37,237 bases of DNA from JALZEG01 sp046263255 (GTDB lineage: Bacteria > Actinomycetota > CADDZG01 > WHSQ01), in assembly GCA_046263255.1 (NCBI GenBank), contig JBHELD010000060.1:1-37237 (forward strand), written 5' to 3'. The translations under genes and the position numbers were made by a program. Within the stretch, counting starts at the first letter, position 1; each line of letters begins with the position of its first letter. The notes under the pieces were generated by a model that saw nothing but the letters and a program-made list of their open reading frames with translations, searched no databases and was not told where the DNA came from. Shown one piece after another: positions 8,379 to 16,730 of the stretch.

Positions 8379-9803
8379 CTACGGCGCGCCCGTCGGTGCC
8401 CCGGCGTCCGTTCCCTCGTCCGGCGGCGCGCCGTCGCCTCGATTGCGGCCGCCCCCGTTGCCGCTCCGCTGGATGTAGCGCGACACGAGGTCGCTCAGGC
8501 TCGCGCCGGTGAAGGACTCCAGCACGGAGTCGATCTGCTTGACGGTGTTCGCGGTCGTGCGCGTCAGCTTGTTCGCGCCCTCGGTGTCGATGATCGTGAT
8601 GTCCTTGACGTTGCCGATCGGCTCCGCGATCGCGCGTGCGACGTCGGGCAGCCTCGACACCAGCAGCTCGAGCGTCGCGGCCTCGCCGTACTCCTTGTAC
8701 GCCTCCGCCTTTCGCGACATCGCCGCGGCTTCGGCCTCGCCGAGCGACAGCGTCGCCTCCGCACGCGCGCGCCCGAGCTCGCGCTCCTCGTAGGCGCGCC
8801 CCGCGGCGACCGCCTCGAGGTTCGCGCGCTCCGCCTCGGCCTCCAGGAGCCGCCGGTCGCGCGCCGCTTCCGCCTCGGCCTTGACGCGGTAGCGCGAGGC
8901 CTCGGCCGCCTGCTCCCCCGCGTAGCGCTGCGCGTCCGCGGTGCGGCGGATCTCGGCGTCTAGCTCTTTGTCGCGCCGCTTCGCGACGAGCTCGGCGACC
9001 TCCGTCTCCGTCAGGACGACCTCGCGCCGTGCCTCCGCGTCCGCCAGCGGCTTGGACTGCTCTGCCCGCGCCTCGGACGCCGCGACCTCCCGGAGGATCG
9101 CCTGCTCCTTCAGACGCGTGACCTTCTCCGCCTCGAGGACGAGCTGCCGGGCAAGCTCCTGCTGCTGGCGTGCCTCGCGCTGCGCGTTCGCCTCTGCGAT
9201 CTCGGCATCGCGCCGCACCTCGGCCGCGGCCTTGCGGCCGAGGTTCTCGATGTACTGCTCCGAGTCCGCGATCGACTGGATCGTGAACACGTCGATCGCG
9301 AGCCCGGTGCCCTGCAGGTCACCGTTCGCGACCTCCTGCACGCGCGCGGCGAAGACCTCGCGGTCGCGGATGAGCTCGTCGACGGTCAGCTGCCCGATGA
9401 TCGTGCGGAGCGAGCCCTCCATGACGTTGCGCACGATGTCGGGGACCTTCGCCTGGCTGTCGAGGAAGCGCTGCGCGGCCTGGCGGATGGAGTCCTCGTC
9501 GTCGGCGATCTTGACGTTGACGATGCCCTCGACCGCGACCGGAACGCCCTGCGTCGTGACCGCGCCGGCGAGGCCGACCGGGATCGACTGGACCTCGAGC
9601 GAGATGCGCTTCGCGACGTTGACGAGCGGGTACACGATCGCGCCGCCGCCGACGACCACCCGGATGCCGCCGGCCGACCTGCGCGAGCCGGCGATGATCA
9701 GAGCCTCGTTCGGCTTCGCGACCTTGTAGCGGCTCGCCGCGAAGCCGACGAGCGCGACGGCCACCGCGATGAGAGCTACTACGACTACAGGGATCTCGTT
9801 CAT
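8379..9803 (-). CDS. Flotillin-like SPFH domain protein
   Basis: This 474-residue membrane-associated scaffold is of the flotillin/FloT-YqiK type. A short N-terminal hydrophobic segment (VVVALIAVAVALVGFAAS) is followed by an SPFH/band 7 domain (about 30-190). A long charged coiled coil with Ala-Glu repeats runs to about residue 410, and a Gly/Pro-rich disordered tail ends the protein. Flotillins oligomerise on the inner membrane face and organise lipid microdomains. The ATG at 9803-9801 has GAGGAGG upstream. The nfeD gene lies 28 nt upstream on the same strand, the classic nfeD-flotillin pair. No enzymatic function is indicated. Confidence 0.9.
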   Translation of the reverse strand: MNEIPVVVVALIAVAVALVGFAASRYKVAKPNEALIIAGSRRSAGGIRVVVGGGAIVYPLVNVAKRISLEVQSIPVGLAGAVTTQGVPVAVEGIVNVKIADDEDSIRQAAQRFLDSQAKVPDIVRNVMEGSLRTIIGQLTVDELIRDREVFAARVQEVANGDLQGTGLAIDVFTIQSIADSEQYIENLGRKAAAEVRRDAEIAEANAQREARQQQELARQLVLEAEKVTRLKEQAILREVAASEARAEQSKPLADAEARREVVLTETEVAELVAKRRDKELDAEIRRTADAQRYAGEQAAEASRYRVKAEAEAARDRRLLEAEAERANLEAVAAGRAYEERELGRARAEATLSLGEAEAAAMSRKAEAYKEYGEAATLELLVSRLPDVARAIAEPIGNVKDITIIDTEGANKLTRTTANTVKQIDSVLESFTGASLSDLVSRYIQRSGNGGGRNRGDGAPPDEGTDAGAPTGAP

Positions 9804-9831
9804 CTAGCCTCCTCGACAGTCCGGCCACGGC

Positions 9832-10347
9832 TCAGCCGGGCGTCCTGTCACTCGTCCGTTCGACCTTGAGCGAGTTGCCGAGGGCGTCGAGGACGACGAC
9901 TTCGTCCCCTGCGGCGATCTCGGTGTCGCTGACCGCCGTGATGTTGCGCGTCATCCCGCGGGCCTGCACCGCGACCCGCCCTTCCTTGCCGGGCCGGATC
10001 GCGAGCGTGCACCGGCCGCGTGCGCCCACGAGCTCGGCGATGGCGAAACCCTCTCCGGCCTCCTGCCGGCCGAGCATCTTGAAGAACACGGCGGCGAGGA
10101 CGCCCGCGACGACGCTGGTGCCGAGGCCGGCGAAGACCGAGATCCCCGCCGAGGCTTCGAACGCCTCGATCGCGAGGAGCCCGCCGCCGCCGAAGGCGGC
10201 GACGACGGTGAAGAAGACGGGGGTCGCGGCGAAGCCGTCGCCGAGGTCGACGTCGATGAAGTCGAAGAGGTCGCCGAAGACGAGCGAGAGGAGGAGGAAC
10301 CCGACCCCCGCGCCGAGCGCGATCCAGTACCAGAGCTCGAGTTCCAT
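9832..10347 (-). CDS. NfeD-like membrane protein
   Basis: This 171-residue protein has three transmembrane stretches (about 5-23, 44-62 and 68-90) and a C-terminal OB-fold-like beta domain (VGARGRCTLAIRPGKEG...GDEVVVLDALG), the short NfeD type without a ClpP-class protease domain. NfeD proteins partner with SPFH proteins encoded beside them, here the flotillin gene immediately downstream. The ATG at 10347 lies 7 nt after a TACCCT box and has no SD, so the message is probably leaderless. Homology to the NfeD family is judged from topology and the C-terminal motif. Confidence 0.8.
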   Translation of the reverse strand: MELELWYWIALGAGVGFLLLSLVFGDLFDFIDVDLGDGFAATPVFFTVVAAFGGGGLLAIEAFEASAGISVFAGLGTSVVAGVLAAVFFKMLGRQEAGEGFAIAELVGARGRCTLAIRPGKEGRVAVQARGMTRNITAVSDTEIAAGDEVVVLDALGNSLKVERTSDRTPG

Positions 10348-10354
10348 GGGTTCA

Positions 10355-10360
10355 AGGGTA
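10355..10360 (-). promoter_or_regulatory. -10 box of the nfeD-flotillin promoter
   Basis: TACCCT on the minus strand, 7 nt before the nfeD ATG. The large palindrome at 10403-10453 lies about 43 nt upstream of it. Confidence 0.5.
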
Positions 10361-10402
10361 GCGACACGTCCGCCGGGGTGCACGGGAGGAGGCGGGCCGA
10401 GC

Positions 10403-10453
10403 CCTTCGTTGCCCAAAAACGTACGCACAGCGCACGTTTTTCGGCAATGAAGG
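10403..10453. repeat. 51-bp imperfect palindrome between divergent genes
   Basis: The two halves are symmetric about 10428. Core arms are AAAAACGT (10415-10422) and ACGTTTTT (10434-10441); inner arms are CGC and GCG around an ACA loop; outer arms are TTGCC with GGCAA and CCTT with AAGG. By hand 21 of 24 positions pair; the mismatches are 10408/10448, 10414/10442 and 10423/10433. It lies between the nfeD and LURP-one-like promoters, so an operator is more likely than a terminator. Confidence 0.8.
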
Positions 10454-10460
10454 ACCGGGC

Positions 10461-10466
10461 TAGGCT
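10461..10466 (+). promoter_or_regulatory. -10 box of the LURP-one-like gene
   Basis: TAGGCT, with exactly 7 nt before the GTG at 10474, implying a leaderless transcript. The palindrome ends 8 nt upstream and would cover the -35 region. Confidence 0.5.
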
Positions 10467-10473
10467 CCGGCTC

Positions 10474-11106
10474 GTGCCGAACGAGTTCCCCGTCCAACCC
10501 AACCAGCACGACCGGTTCGTCCTTCGCCAGAGGTTCAGGCTCGTCGTCAACGAGTACGAGTTCTCGCTCCCCGCCGGCGACGGCGACTCGCCGGGACAGG
10601 TGCTCTGCTTCGTCCGGCAGAAGCGCTTCCAGTTCAAAGAGGACATCCGGTTCTACGCCGACGCCGCGAGGTCGACGGAGGTCATGCGGCTCAAGGCACG
10701 GCAGAGGTTCGACCCGGCGGCGCGCTACGACGTCACCGACTCCGACGGCGGCACGATCGGGCAGATCCAGAAGGTCTTCGGGAAGAGCCTGCTGCGGTCG
10801 ACCTACAGGCTGTACGACGCGAACGGGGCCGAGGTCGCGACCGCGGCCGAGAAGAACCTCGCCGTCGCGATCTTCCGGCGCATCGTCCATCTCGTCCCGT
10901 ACATCGAGAACTTCGCGAACTGGCTGCCGATCCCGTATCACTTCGTCTTCACGAGGGGTGACAGCGTGCTGGGCTACCACCGGCGGCACATGTGGAAGCT
11001 CGGCGACGTCTACACGATCGACCTGACCGGCGACCCCGAGCGGAGCGTCGACCGCCGTCTGGTCCTGGCGACGGCGGTGGGGATGGACGCGCTGCAGGCC
11101 CGCTAG
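10474..11106 (+). CDS. LURP-one-related (Tubby-like fold) protein
   Basis: This 210-residue protein has the LOR pattern: an N-terminal FVLRQRFRLVVNEYEF strand pair, then a repeat of short beta hairpins such as VLCFVRQKRFQFKEDIRFY, YDVTDSDGGTIGQIQKVF and STYRLYDANGAEVATA, ending in WKLGDVYTIDLTGD. LOR proteins share the Tubby/phospholipid-scramblase fold and may bind membranes, but no bacterial function is settled. The GTG at 10474 is preferred because of the leaderless -10. An ATG at 10447 would add nine residues and overlap the palindrome. Its TAG stop shares the sequence CTAG with the stop of the convergent receiver gene. The divergent nfeD-flotillin operon suggests a shared membrane-related role. 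Confidence 0.65.
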   Translation: MPNEFPVQPNQHDRFVLRQRFRLVVNEYEFSLPAGDGDSPGQVLCFVRQKRFQFKEDIRFYADAARSTEVMRLKARQRFDPAARYDVTDSDGGTIGQIQKVFGKSLLRSTYRLYDANGAEVATAAEKNLAVAIFRRIVHLVPYIENFANWLPIPYHFVFTRGDSVLGYHRRHMWKLGDVYTIDLTGDPERSVDRRLVLATAVGMDALQAR

Positions 11107-11528
11107 AGGTTCTGCAGCTCCTCGATCGCTTCGGCGCGCCGCTTCTCCGACTCCGCCTCGCTCCGCGACGCAACCTCGCGAACTCGCTGGAGCAGGGCGT
11201 CGAGGTCGAACGGCTTCGTGATGTACTCGTCGGCCCCCAGCTCCCAGCCCTGGAGCTGCGCGTCGTCCGAAGCCTTCGCGCTCACGAGTATCACCTTCTG
11301 CGAGTACTCGGGGTTCGCGGCGAGCTCGGTCATGACCTCCCACCCGTCCATCACCGGCATCATGATGTCGAGCAGGATGATGTCGGGGTTGTCGCGCCGC
11401 ACGGACTCGAGCACCTCGGCACCGTTCGCGGCCTCGAGGGTCTCGTAGCCCTCGAGCTCCATGTTCGTCTTCAGGAGCTTGCGGAGCGCGGGCTCGTCGT
11501 CTGCAACGAGAACCTTCAGCTTGCTCAT
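11103..11528 (-). CDS. Stand-alone response regulator receiver (CheY-like)
   Basis: This 141-residue single receiver domain has no DNA-binding or enzymatic output domain. The acidic pocket is Asp10-Asp11 (VLVADDEP), the phosphoacceptor is Asp54 (IILLDIMMPVMDGW), the switch residue is Ser83 (LVSAK) and the conserved Lys is 105 (YITKPFD). A short charged helix (SRSEAESEKRRAEAIEEL) ends the protein. The ATG at 11528 is preferred for its GGGAG site; an ATG at 11540 would add four residues. It lies 39 nt after the histidine kinase gene and is its obvious phosphotransfer partner. The output must pass through another protein, because none is encoded here. Confidence 0.9.
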   Translation of the reverse strand: MSKLKVLVADDEPALRKLLKTNMELEGYETLEAANGAEVLESVRRDNPDIILLDIMMPVMDGWEVMTELAANPEYSQKVILVSAKASDDAQLQGWELGADEYITKPFDLDALLQRVREVASRSEAESEKRRAEAIEELQNL

Positions 11529-11567
11529 CGCTGCTCCCATCCTTCCTGCTCCGGCCGCGGAGCGAGC

Positions 11568-12362
11568 CTACCGCTCCCGTTCCGCAGACCGCTGAGGCAG
11601 GCGCACTCGGAACGTCGTGCCGGCGCCGGGCTCGCTCTCGACCTCGATCGTGCCCCGGTGCTGCTCGACGAGACCCTTCACGATGTAGAGACCCAGGCCG
11701 AAGCCTGCACCGGACGAAGAGTCCATCTGCCTGAACCTCTCGAAGATCGTGCCGATCTCGGCGGACGCGATACCGCGGCCGCGATCGGACACCTCGAGAA
11801 GCGTTTCCGAAGAGAGGTCGTAGACACCGACTCTTACCTTCGACCCATCCGGCGAATACTTGAGAGCGTTCTCGACGAGGTTCGTCATGATCTGCCGGAG
11901 CGCGGTGGGGTCGCCCCATGCAACGGGCTCCGCGGGGTCCGCCGTGACCTCGATCTCGTGCGAGCCTCCGCGCGCCGCCTGCAGCTCGCCCGCGACCTCA
12001 CGCGCGAGCGACGCGAGCTCGATCCTCTCGCGCCGCGGGCCCGCGCCGCCGGCCTCGAGCTGCGCGCCCGACAGCACCCCCTGCGTAAGCCGCAGCAACC
12101 GGTCGCCCTGACGCTGGATCATCTGCAGGAAAGATTCCCGCTCCTCAGCCGACATCTGGTCGCCGCCGCGCACGAGCGTCTTCGCGGCGCCGATCATCGC
12201 GGTCAACGGCGTGCGGAGCTCGTGCGAGACGGTCGCGACGAAGTCGTTCTTCAGCCGGTCGAGCTCTTCGAGGCCGGCGATCCTGGCGTCCCGCTGCGCG
12301 AGCGCCTCTTGCAGCTCGGCGATCCTCGCACCCGGATCCTCTAGCGGGTCTCCGGTTGCCAT
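11568..12362 (-). CDS. Soluble sensor histidine kinase
   Basis: This 264-residue kinase has no transmembrane segment and no recognisable PAS, GAF or HAMP domain. A short N-terminal coiled coil (about 12-40) leads directly into the dimerisation helix with the H-box VSHELRTPLT (His47). The ATPase domain has the N-box TNLVENALKYSP (Asn165), the G1 box SDRGRGIA (about 192-199) and the G2 box GAGFGLGLYIVKG (about 218-230). Its ATG at 12362 lies inside the 3' end of purF with a 22-nt overlap, so it is translated with the purine operon. The input signal is unknown and may come from a partner protein bound to the coiled coil. Confidence 0.9.
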   Translation of the reverse strand: MATGDPLEDPGARIAELQEALAQRDARIAGLEELDRLKNDFVATVSHELRTPLTAMIGAAKTLVRGGDQMSAEERESFLQMIQRQGDRLLRLTQGVLSGAQLEAGGAGPRRERIELASLAREVAGELQAARGGSHEIEVTADPAEPVAWGDPTALRQIMTNLVENALKYSPDGSKVRVGVYDLSSETLLEVSDRGRGIASAEIGTIFERFRQMDSSSGAGFGLGLYIVKGLVEQHRGTIEVESEPGAGTTFRVRLPQRSAERER

Positions 12363-13792
12363 GCGCTCTCGTCCGGCTGCTCGAGCACGTGCTTGTTGCG
12401 GAGCTCCTCGCTCGGGATCGGGATCGGATAGCGGGACGAGAAGCAGGCGGTGCAGAAGTCCTCCGCAGGGATGCCGGTCGATGCCAGCATGCCCTCGAGC
12501 GACAGGTACGCGAGCGAGTCGGCCTTGATGTGGCCGCAGATCTCATCGACGGACATCCGGGAGCCGATCAGGTCGTCCTGGTCGGGCATGTCGATCCCGT
12601 AGAAGCACGGCCACTTGATCGGCGGTGAGGACACCCGCATGTGAACCTCTCGGGCGCCCGCGTCGCGCAGCATCGCGACGATCTGACGCGTCGTGTTGCC
12701 GCGCACGATCGAGTCCTCGATCACGACGACGCGCTTGCCGGCGATGACTTCGCGGATCGGGTTGAGCTTCGTACGGATTCCCTGCTGGCGCATCGACTGC
12801 GTCGGCTGGATGAACGTGCGACCGACGTAGCGGTTCTTCACGAAGCCGTCGCCGTACGGGATCCCCGACCCTTGCGCGTATCCCTGGGCCGCCGGGACAC
12901 CGCTCTCCGGCACCGGCATCACGAGCTCGGCGTTCACAGGAGCCTCCTGCGCGAGGCGCTGCCCCATACGGTAGCGCGTGGCGTAGACGTTCTGGCCCAT
13001 CAACGTCGAGTCGGGGCGGGCGAAGTACACGTGCTCGAACACGCACGCGGCCGGGCGGGCGGGCGCGAAGTGCTCGCTCTCGAGGCCGTCCGGCCCGATC
13101 GTCACGAGCTCGCCCGGCTCGACGTCGCGGATGAACCGCGCGGCGAGCAGGTCCAGCGCGCAGGTCTCCGACGCGAGCACCCAGCCCCCGTCGGCGAGCC
13201 GGCCGATGCTGAGGGGCCTCAGCCCGTACGGATCGCGCGCCCCGAAGACGCGCTTCTCGTCCATGATCGTGAACGAGAACGCGCCCGAGAGGCCGGGGAG
13301 CACGTCGAGGATCGCGCGCCGCATGTCGCCGGCGTTCGCACGGGCGATGTGCGCGGCGACGAGGTCGGTGTCGGACGAGGACGGGAGCCGCGCCGCCTCG
13401 GGAGTGGGATCGCCGCCGGCGTCGGCGAGCCTGCGCTTGAGCGCGACGGAGTTCACGAGATTGCCGTTGTGCGCGAGCGCGACCTGCCCCGCGGACGACG
13501 CCTTGAACGACGGCTGAGCGTTCTCCCACGAGGTGGAGCCGGTGGTCGAGTAGCGGACGTGGCCGATCGCGAGGTCGCCGCGCAGGCTGTTCAGCACGGT
13601 CTCGTCGAACACCTGCGAGACGAGGCCGAGCTCCTTGTAGACGACGATCGTCTGGCGGTCCGACACCGCGATGCCCGCGGACTCCTGTCCCCGGTGCTGC
13701 AGCGCGTAGAGCCCGTAGTACGTCAGGCGGGCGACGTCTTCCCCGGGGGCGTAGATCCCTACGACGCCGCAGGCGTCACGAGCGCCACTCAT
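12341..13792 (-). CDS. purF: Amidophosphoribosyltransferase
   Basis: This 483-residue enzyme makes 5-phosphoribosylamine from PRPP and glutamine, the first committed purine step. The start MSGARDACGVVG has a 7-residue propeptide before the nucleophile Cys8, as in Fe-S type enzymes that need cleavage. Cys250, Cys396, Cys447 and Cys450 match the four 4Fe-4S ligands of the Bacillus enzyme, so this one is probably oxygen-sensitive. The PRPP loop is VVVIEDSIVRGNTT (355-368). The ATG overlaps the purL stop as ATGA. The 3' end overlaps the histidine kinase start. Confidence 0.96.
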   Translation of the reverse strand: MSGARDACGVVGIYAPGEDVARLTYYGLYALQHRGQESAGIAVSDRQTIVVYKELGLVSQVFDETVLNSLRGDLAIGHVRYSTTGSTSWENAQPSFKASSAGQVALAHNGNLVNSVALKRRLADAGGDPTPEAARLPSSSDTDLVAAHIARANAGDMRRAILDVLPGLSGAFSFTIMDEKRVFGARDPYGLRPLSIGRLADGGWVLASETCALDLLAARFIRDVEPGELVTIGPDGLESEHFAPARPAACVFEHVYFARPDSTLMGQNVYATRYRMGQRLAQEAPVNAELVMPVPESGVPAAQGYAQGSGIPYGDGFVKNRYVGRTFIQPTQSMRQQGIRTKLNPIREVIAGKRVVVIEDSIVRGNTTRQIVAMLRDAGAREVHMRVSSPPIKWPCFYGIDMPDQDDLIGSRMSVDEICGHIKADSLAYLSLEGMLASTGIPAEDFCTACFSSRYPIPIPSEELRNKHVLEQPDESAWQPETR

Positions 13793-16035
13793 GCGTCGAT
13801 CGTAGCGGAGAGCCGCTGCGGCAGGCCGTTTTCGAACGCGGCGGTCGCGTTCGCGAGCGATATCGAGAACGGCCCGAACGCGAGGTCGTCGCCGCCGACG
13901 GAGCCGATGCGCGCGGCCGCGACGCCCGCGCCCGCGGCACGCCGGACCACGGTCTGCTCGTCGCCGGGCGCAACCGAGACGACGACGCACCCCGGCGGCT
14001 CCGCGAACAGCGCGCGGTGCGGCTGGATCCACAGCGGATCGAGCACGAAGCCCCTGCTCCCTGCTATCGCCGACTCGGCGAGCGTCACGGCAAGCCCCCC
14101 GGAAGAGATGTCGTGTGCGGAAGAAAGCACGCCCGCGCCGGCCAGGTCGAGCAGGAGGCCGTGCAGACGTCTCTCTTCAACGAGGTCGGGGGCGGGAGGC
14201 TTCCCGCCGATGGCCCCGTTCACGACCTTTCCGTACTCGCTCCCGCCGAAGGCGCCGCCGTCGAACGAGCCGAGCAGGAGCAGGACGTCCCCCTCCTCCC
14301 GCCACGCCGCTCCGACCGACCGCTCCGGCGAGTGGCAGACGCCGACCATGCCGACGACCGGCGTCGGGTAGATCGCCCGGCCGCTCGTCTCGTTGTAGAA
14401 GGACACGTTCCCGCCGGTGACCGGCGTCCCCAGCGCCGCGCAGGCGTCGCCGATCCCTCGCACGACCTCGGCGAACTGCCACATCACGTCGGGCTTCTCG
14501 GGGTTGCCGAAGTTCAGGCAGTTCGTCACCGCGAGGGGCCTGGCCCCCGCGCACGCCACGTTGCGGGCGGCCTCGGCGACGGCGTGCAGCGCCCCCCCGT
14601 AGGGGTCCAGGTGGCAGAGGCGGCCGGGGCCGTCCACGGCGATCGCGACGGCGACCTCGGTGTCCGGAAGGCGTATCACCGCCGCGTCGGAGCCCGGCCC
14701 CCGGATCGTCCCGAGGAAGATCATGTGGTCGTACTGCTCCCAGATCCAGCGCTTCGACGCGCTCCCCGGCGACGCCAGCAGCTCCGCGAACGCGGCCTCC
14801 AGGTCCGCGGGCGGCGCGTCGCCGGGATCGCCCGCCTGCACCGAGTCGAGCCAGCCCGGGCGCTCGAGGGGGCGCTGGTAGACCGGTCCCTCCTCCGCGA
14901 GCGCCTCCGCCGGCGCGTCCGCGACGACCTCCCCGTTCGCCAGGACCTTCACGCGTCCGTCCTTGCTCACCTCTCCCAGGACCGACGCGTCGAGCCCCCA
15001 GCGGCGGCAGACCTCGAGCACCTCGTCGAGCTTTCCGGGCTCGACCACCGCGAGCATCCGCTCCTGCGACTCGGAGATCATCACCTCGAACGGCTCCATG
15101 CCGGGCTCGCGCCGGTGGACGCGGTCGACGTCGACGACCATCCCCGTCCCCGCCTTGGCGCTCATCTCGGACGTGGGGCACGAGATCCCGCCCGCGCCGA
15201 GGTCCTGGAAACCGGCCACGAGGCCGCGCCGGACGAGCTCGAGCGACGCCTCGATCAGCAGCTTCTCGGTGAAGGGGTCGCCCACCTGGACGGAGGGCCG
15301 CTTCTCGAGCGACGCCTCGTCGAACTCGGCCGAGGCGAGGACGCTCGCGCCGCCGATCCCGTCGCGCCCGGTCGACGAGCCGAAGAGCACTACGGCGTTG
15401 CCCGGCCCCTCTGCGCGCCCGTGCATCAACGCGTCCTCGACGACGCCGAGGCACGCGACGTTCACGAGCGGGTTCTCCGCGTAGCACTCCTCGAAGACGG
15501 TCTCGCCCCCGACCGTCGGGACGCCGATCGAGTTCCCGTACGACGAGATGCCGTGGACGACGCCGTCCACGAGGTAGCGCGTGCGCGCGACACCCTGCTC
15601 CGTCGTCCCGCCGAGGCGGCCCTCCTCGAGGGGGCCGAAGCGCAGCGAGTCCATCAACGCGATCGGGCGCGCCCCCATCGAGAGGATGTCGCGCACGATC
15701 CCTCCGACGCCCGTCGCCGCGCCGTTGAACGGCTCCACGAACGACGGGTGGTTGTGCGACTCGACCTTCCACGCGACGCGCACCCCGGGAGCGACCTCGA
15801 CGACGCCGGCCCCCTCGCCGGGACCGACCACGACGTGGGGTCCTTCGGTCGGAAGGGTCTTCAGGTGCACCCGGCTCGACTTGTACGAGCAATGCTCGCT
15901 CCACATCACCGAGAACATCGCGAGCTCGGTATACGTGGGATCGCGGCCGAGGCGGCCCCTGATCGCGTCGAGCTCTTCGTCGGTGAGGCCGAGCTCCCGG
16001 TGGAGCCCCTCGGGGGCCGCGGCGTCGATCGACAT
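13789..16035 (-). CDS. purL: Phosphoribosylformylglycinamidine synthase, large subunit
   Basis: This 748-residue protein is the small-form PurL that works in a complex with PurS and PurQ. It uses ammonia from PurQ and ATP to convert FGAR to FGAM. The N-terminal MWSEHCSYKSSRVHLKTLP and ESHNHPSFVEPFNGAATG blocks and the GGISCPTSEMSAK and LGAGG segments are intact. The short length fits the three-subunit system rather than the 1300-residue fused enzyme. The ATG at 16035-16033 lies 2 nt after the purQ stop. Confidence 0.96.
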   Translation of the reverse strand: MSIDAAAPEGLHRELGLTDEELDAIRGRLGRDPTYTELAMFSVMWSEHCSYKSSRVHLKTLPTEGPHVVVGPGEGAGVVEVAPGVRVAWKVESHNHPSFVEPFNGAATGVGGIVRDILSMGARPIALMDSLRFGPLEEGRLGGTTEQGVARTRYLVDGVVHGISSYGNSIGVPTVGGETVFEECYAENPLVNVACLGVVEDALMHGRAEGPGNAVVLFGSSTGRDGIGGASVLASAEFDEASLEKRPSVQVGDPFTEKLLIEASLELVRRGLVAGFQDLGAGGISCPTSEMSAKAGTGMVVDVDRVHRREPGMEPFEVMISESQERMLAVVEPGKLDEVLEVCRRWGLDASVLGEVSKDGRVKVLANGEVVADAPAEALAEEGPVYQRPLERPGWLDSVQAGDPGDAPPADLEAAFAELLASPGSASKRWIWEQYDHMIFLGTIRGPGSDAAVIRLPDTEVAVAIAVDGPGRLCHLDPYGGALHAVAEAARNVACAGARPLAVTNCLNFGNPEKPDVMWQFAEVVRGIGDACAALGTPVTGGNVSFYNETSGRAIYPTPVVGMVGVCHSPERSVGAAWREEGDVLLLLGSFDGGAFGGSEYGKVVNGAIGGKPPAPDLVEERRLHGLLLDLAGAGVLSSAHDISSGGLAVTLAESAIAGSRGFVLDPLWIQPHRALFAEPPGCVVVSVAPGDEQTVVRRAAGAGVAAARIGSVGGDDLAFGPFSISLANATAAFENGLPQRLSATIDA

Positions 16036-16037
16036 GC

Positions 16038-16730
16038 TCAGCCGGTCGCCGAGAGGACGCGACCGGCGGTGACGTGGTCGAGCATCGAGCCGAGGATCAC
16101 CATGCCGTCCTCCGAGCCGAGCAGGGCGTCGCACGCCCGCTCGGGGTGCGGCATCAGCCCGAAGACGTTCCCGTGCTCGTTCACGATCCCGGCGACGTCG
16201 TCGAGCGACCCGTTCGGGTTGTCCGCGTACCGGAGCAGGACCCGGTTCGACGCGCGCAGCTCCGCGAGCTGCTCGTCGCCGCAGTACCAGTTGCCCTCGA
16301 AGTGGTTGATCGGGATGCGCAGCGTCTGCCCGGCCGCCGCGCGCGACGTGAACGGCGTGGCGGCGTTCTCGACGCGCAGGTCGACCCACTTGCACAGGAA
16401 CTTCAGGCCGGCGTTCTTCCGGAGCGCGCCCGGCAGCATGCCCGCCTCGCAGAGGATCTGGAAGCCGTTGCAGATGCCCGCGACCAGGCGGCCCGCGTCC
16501 GCGTGCTCCCGGACCGCCTCCATCACCGGCGAGAAGCGCGCCAGCGCGCCGGTGCGCAGATAGTCACCGTGGGCGAAGCCACCCGGGAGGACCACGACGT
16601 CGATGCCGTCCAGCGCCATCTCCTCGTGCCAGACCATGGCGACGTCCGCGCCGAGGTCGCGGAAGGCGCGCTGTGCGTCGAGCTCGCAGTTCGACCCGGG
16701 GAAGACGACGACGCCGACGGTCGCGCTCAC
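16038..16730 (-). CDS. purQ: Phosphoribosylformylglycinamidine synthase, glutaminase subunit
   Basis: This 230-residue class I glutamine amidotransferase supplies ammonia to PurL. The catalytic triad can be placed as Cys87 (GICNGFQIL), His195 and Glu197 (GLMPHPERAC). The N-terminus VGVVVFPGSNCELDA is standard for PurQ. The start is GTG at 16730-16728, overlapping the purS stop as GTGA. A longer frame upstream only reads through purS. Confidence 0.96.
   Translation of the reverse strand: MSATVGVVVFPGSNCELDAQRAFRDLGADVAMVWHEEMALDGIDVVVLPGGFAHGDYLRTGALARFSPVMEAVREHADAGRLVAGICNGFQILCEAGMLPGALRKNAGLKFLCKWVDLRVENAATPFTSRAAAGQTLRIPINHFEGNWYCGDEQLAELRASNRVLLRYADNPNGSLDDVAGIVNEHGNVFGLMPHPERACDALLGSEDGMVILGSMLDHVTAGRVLSATG

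Noticed and set aside
9832..11919. One 695-codon minus-strand gene covering nfeD and the region upstream
   Set aside because: Only the last 171 codons match a family; the rest lies opposite the LURP-one gene and within the HK/receiver genes in other frames.
14017..16563. Plus-strand open frame of 848 codons opposite purL and purQ
   Set aside because: A GC-bias shadow of purL and purQ, which carry all expected catalytic motifs on the minus strand.
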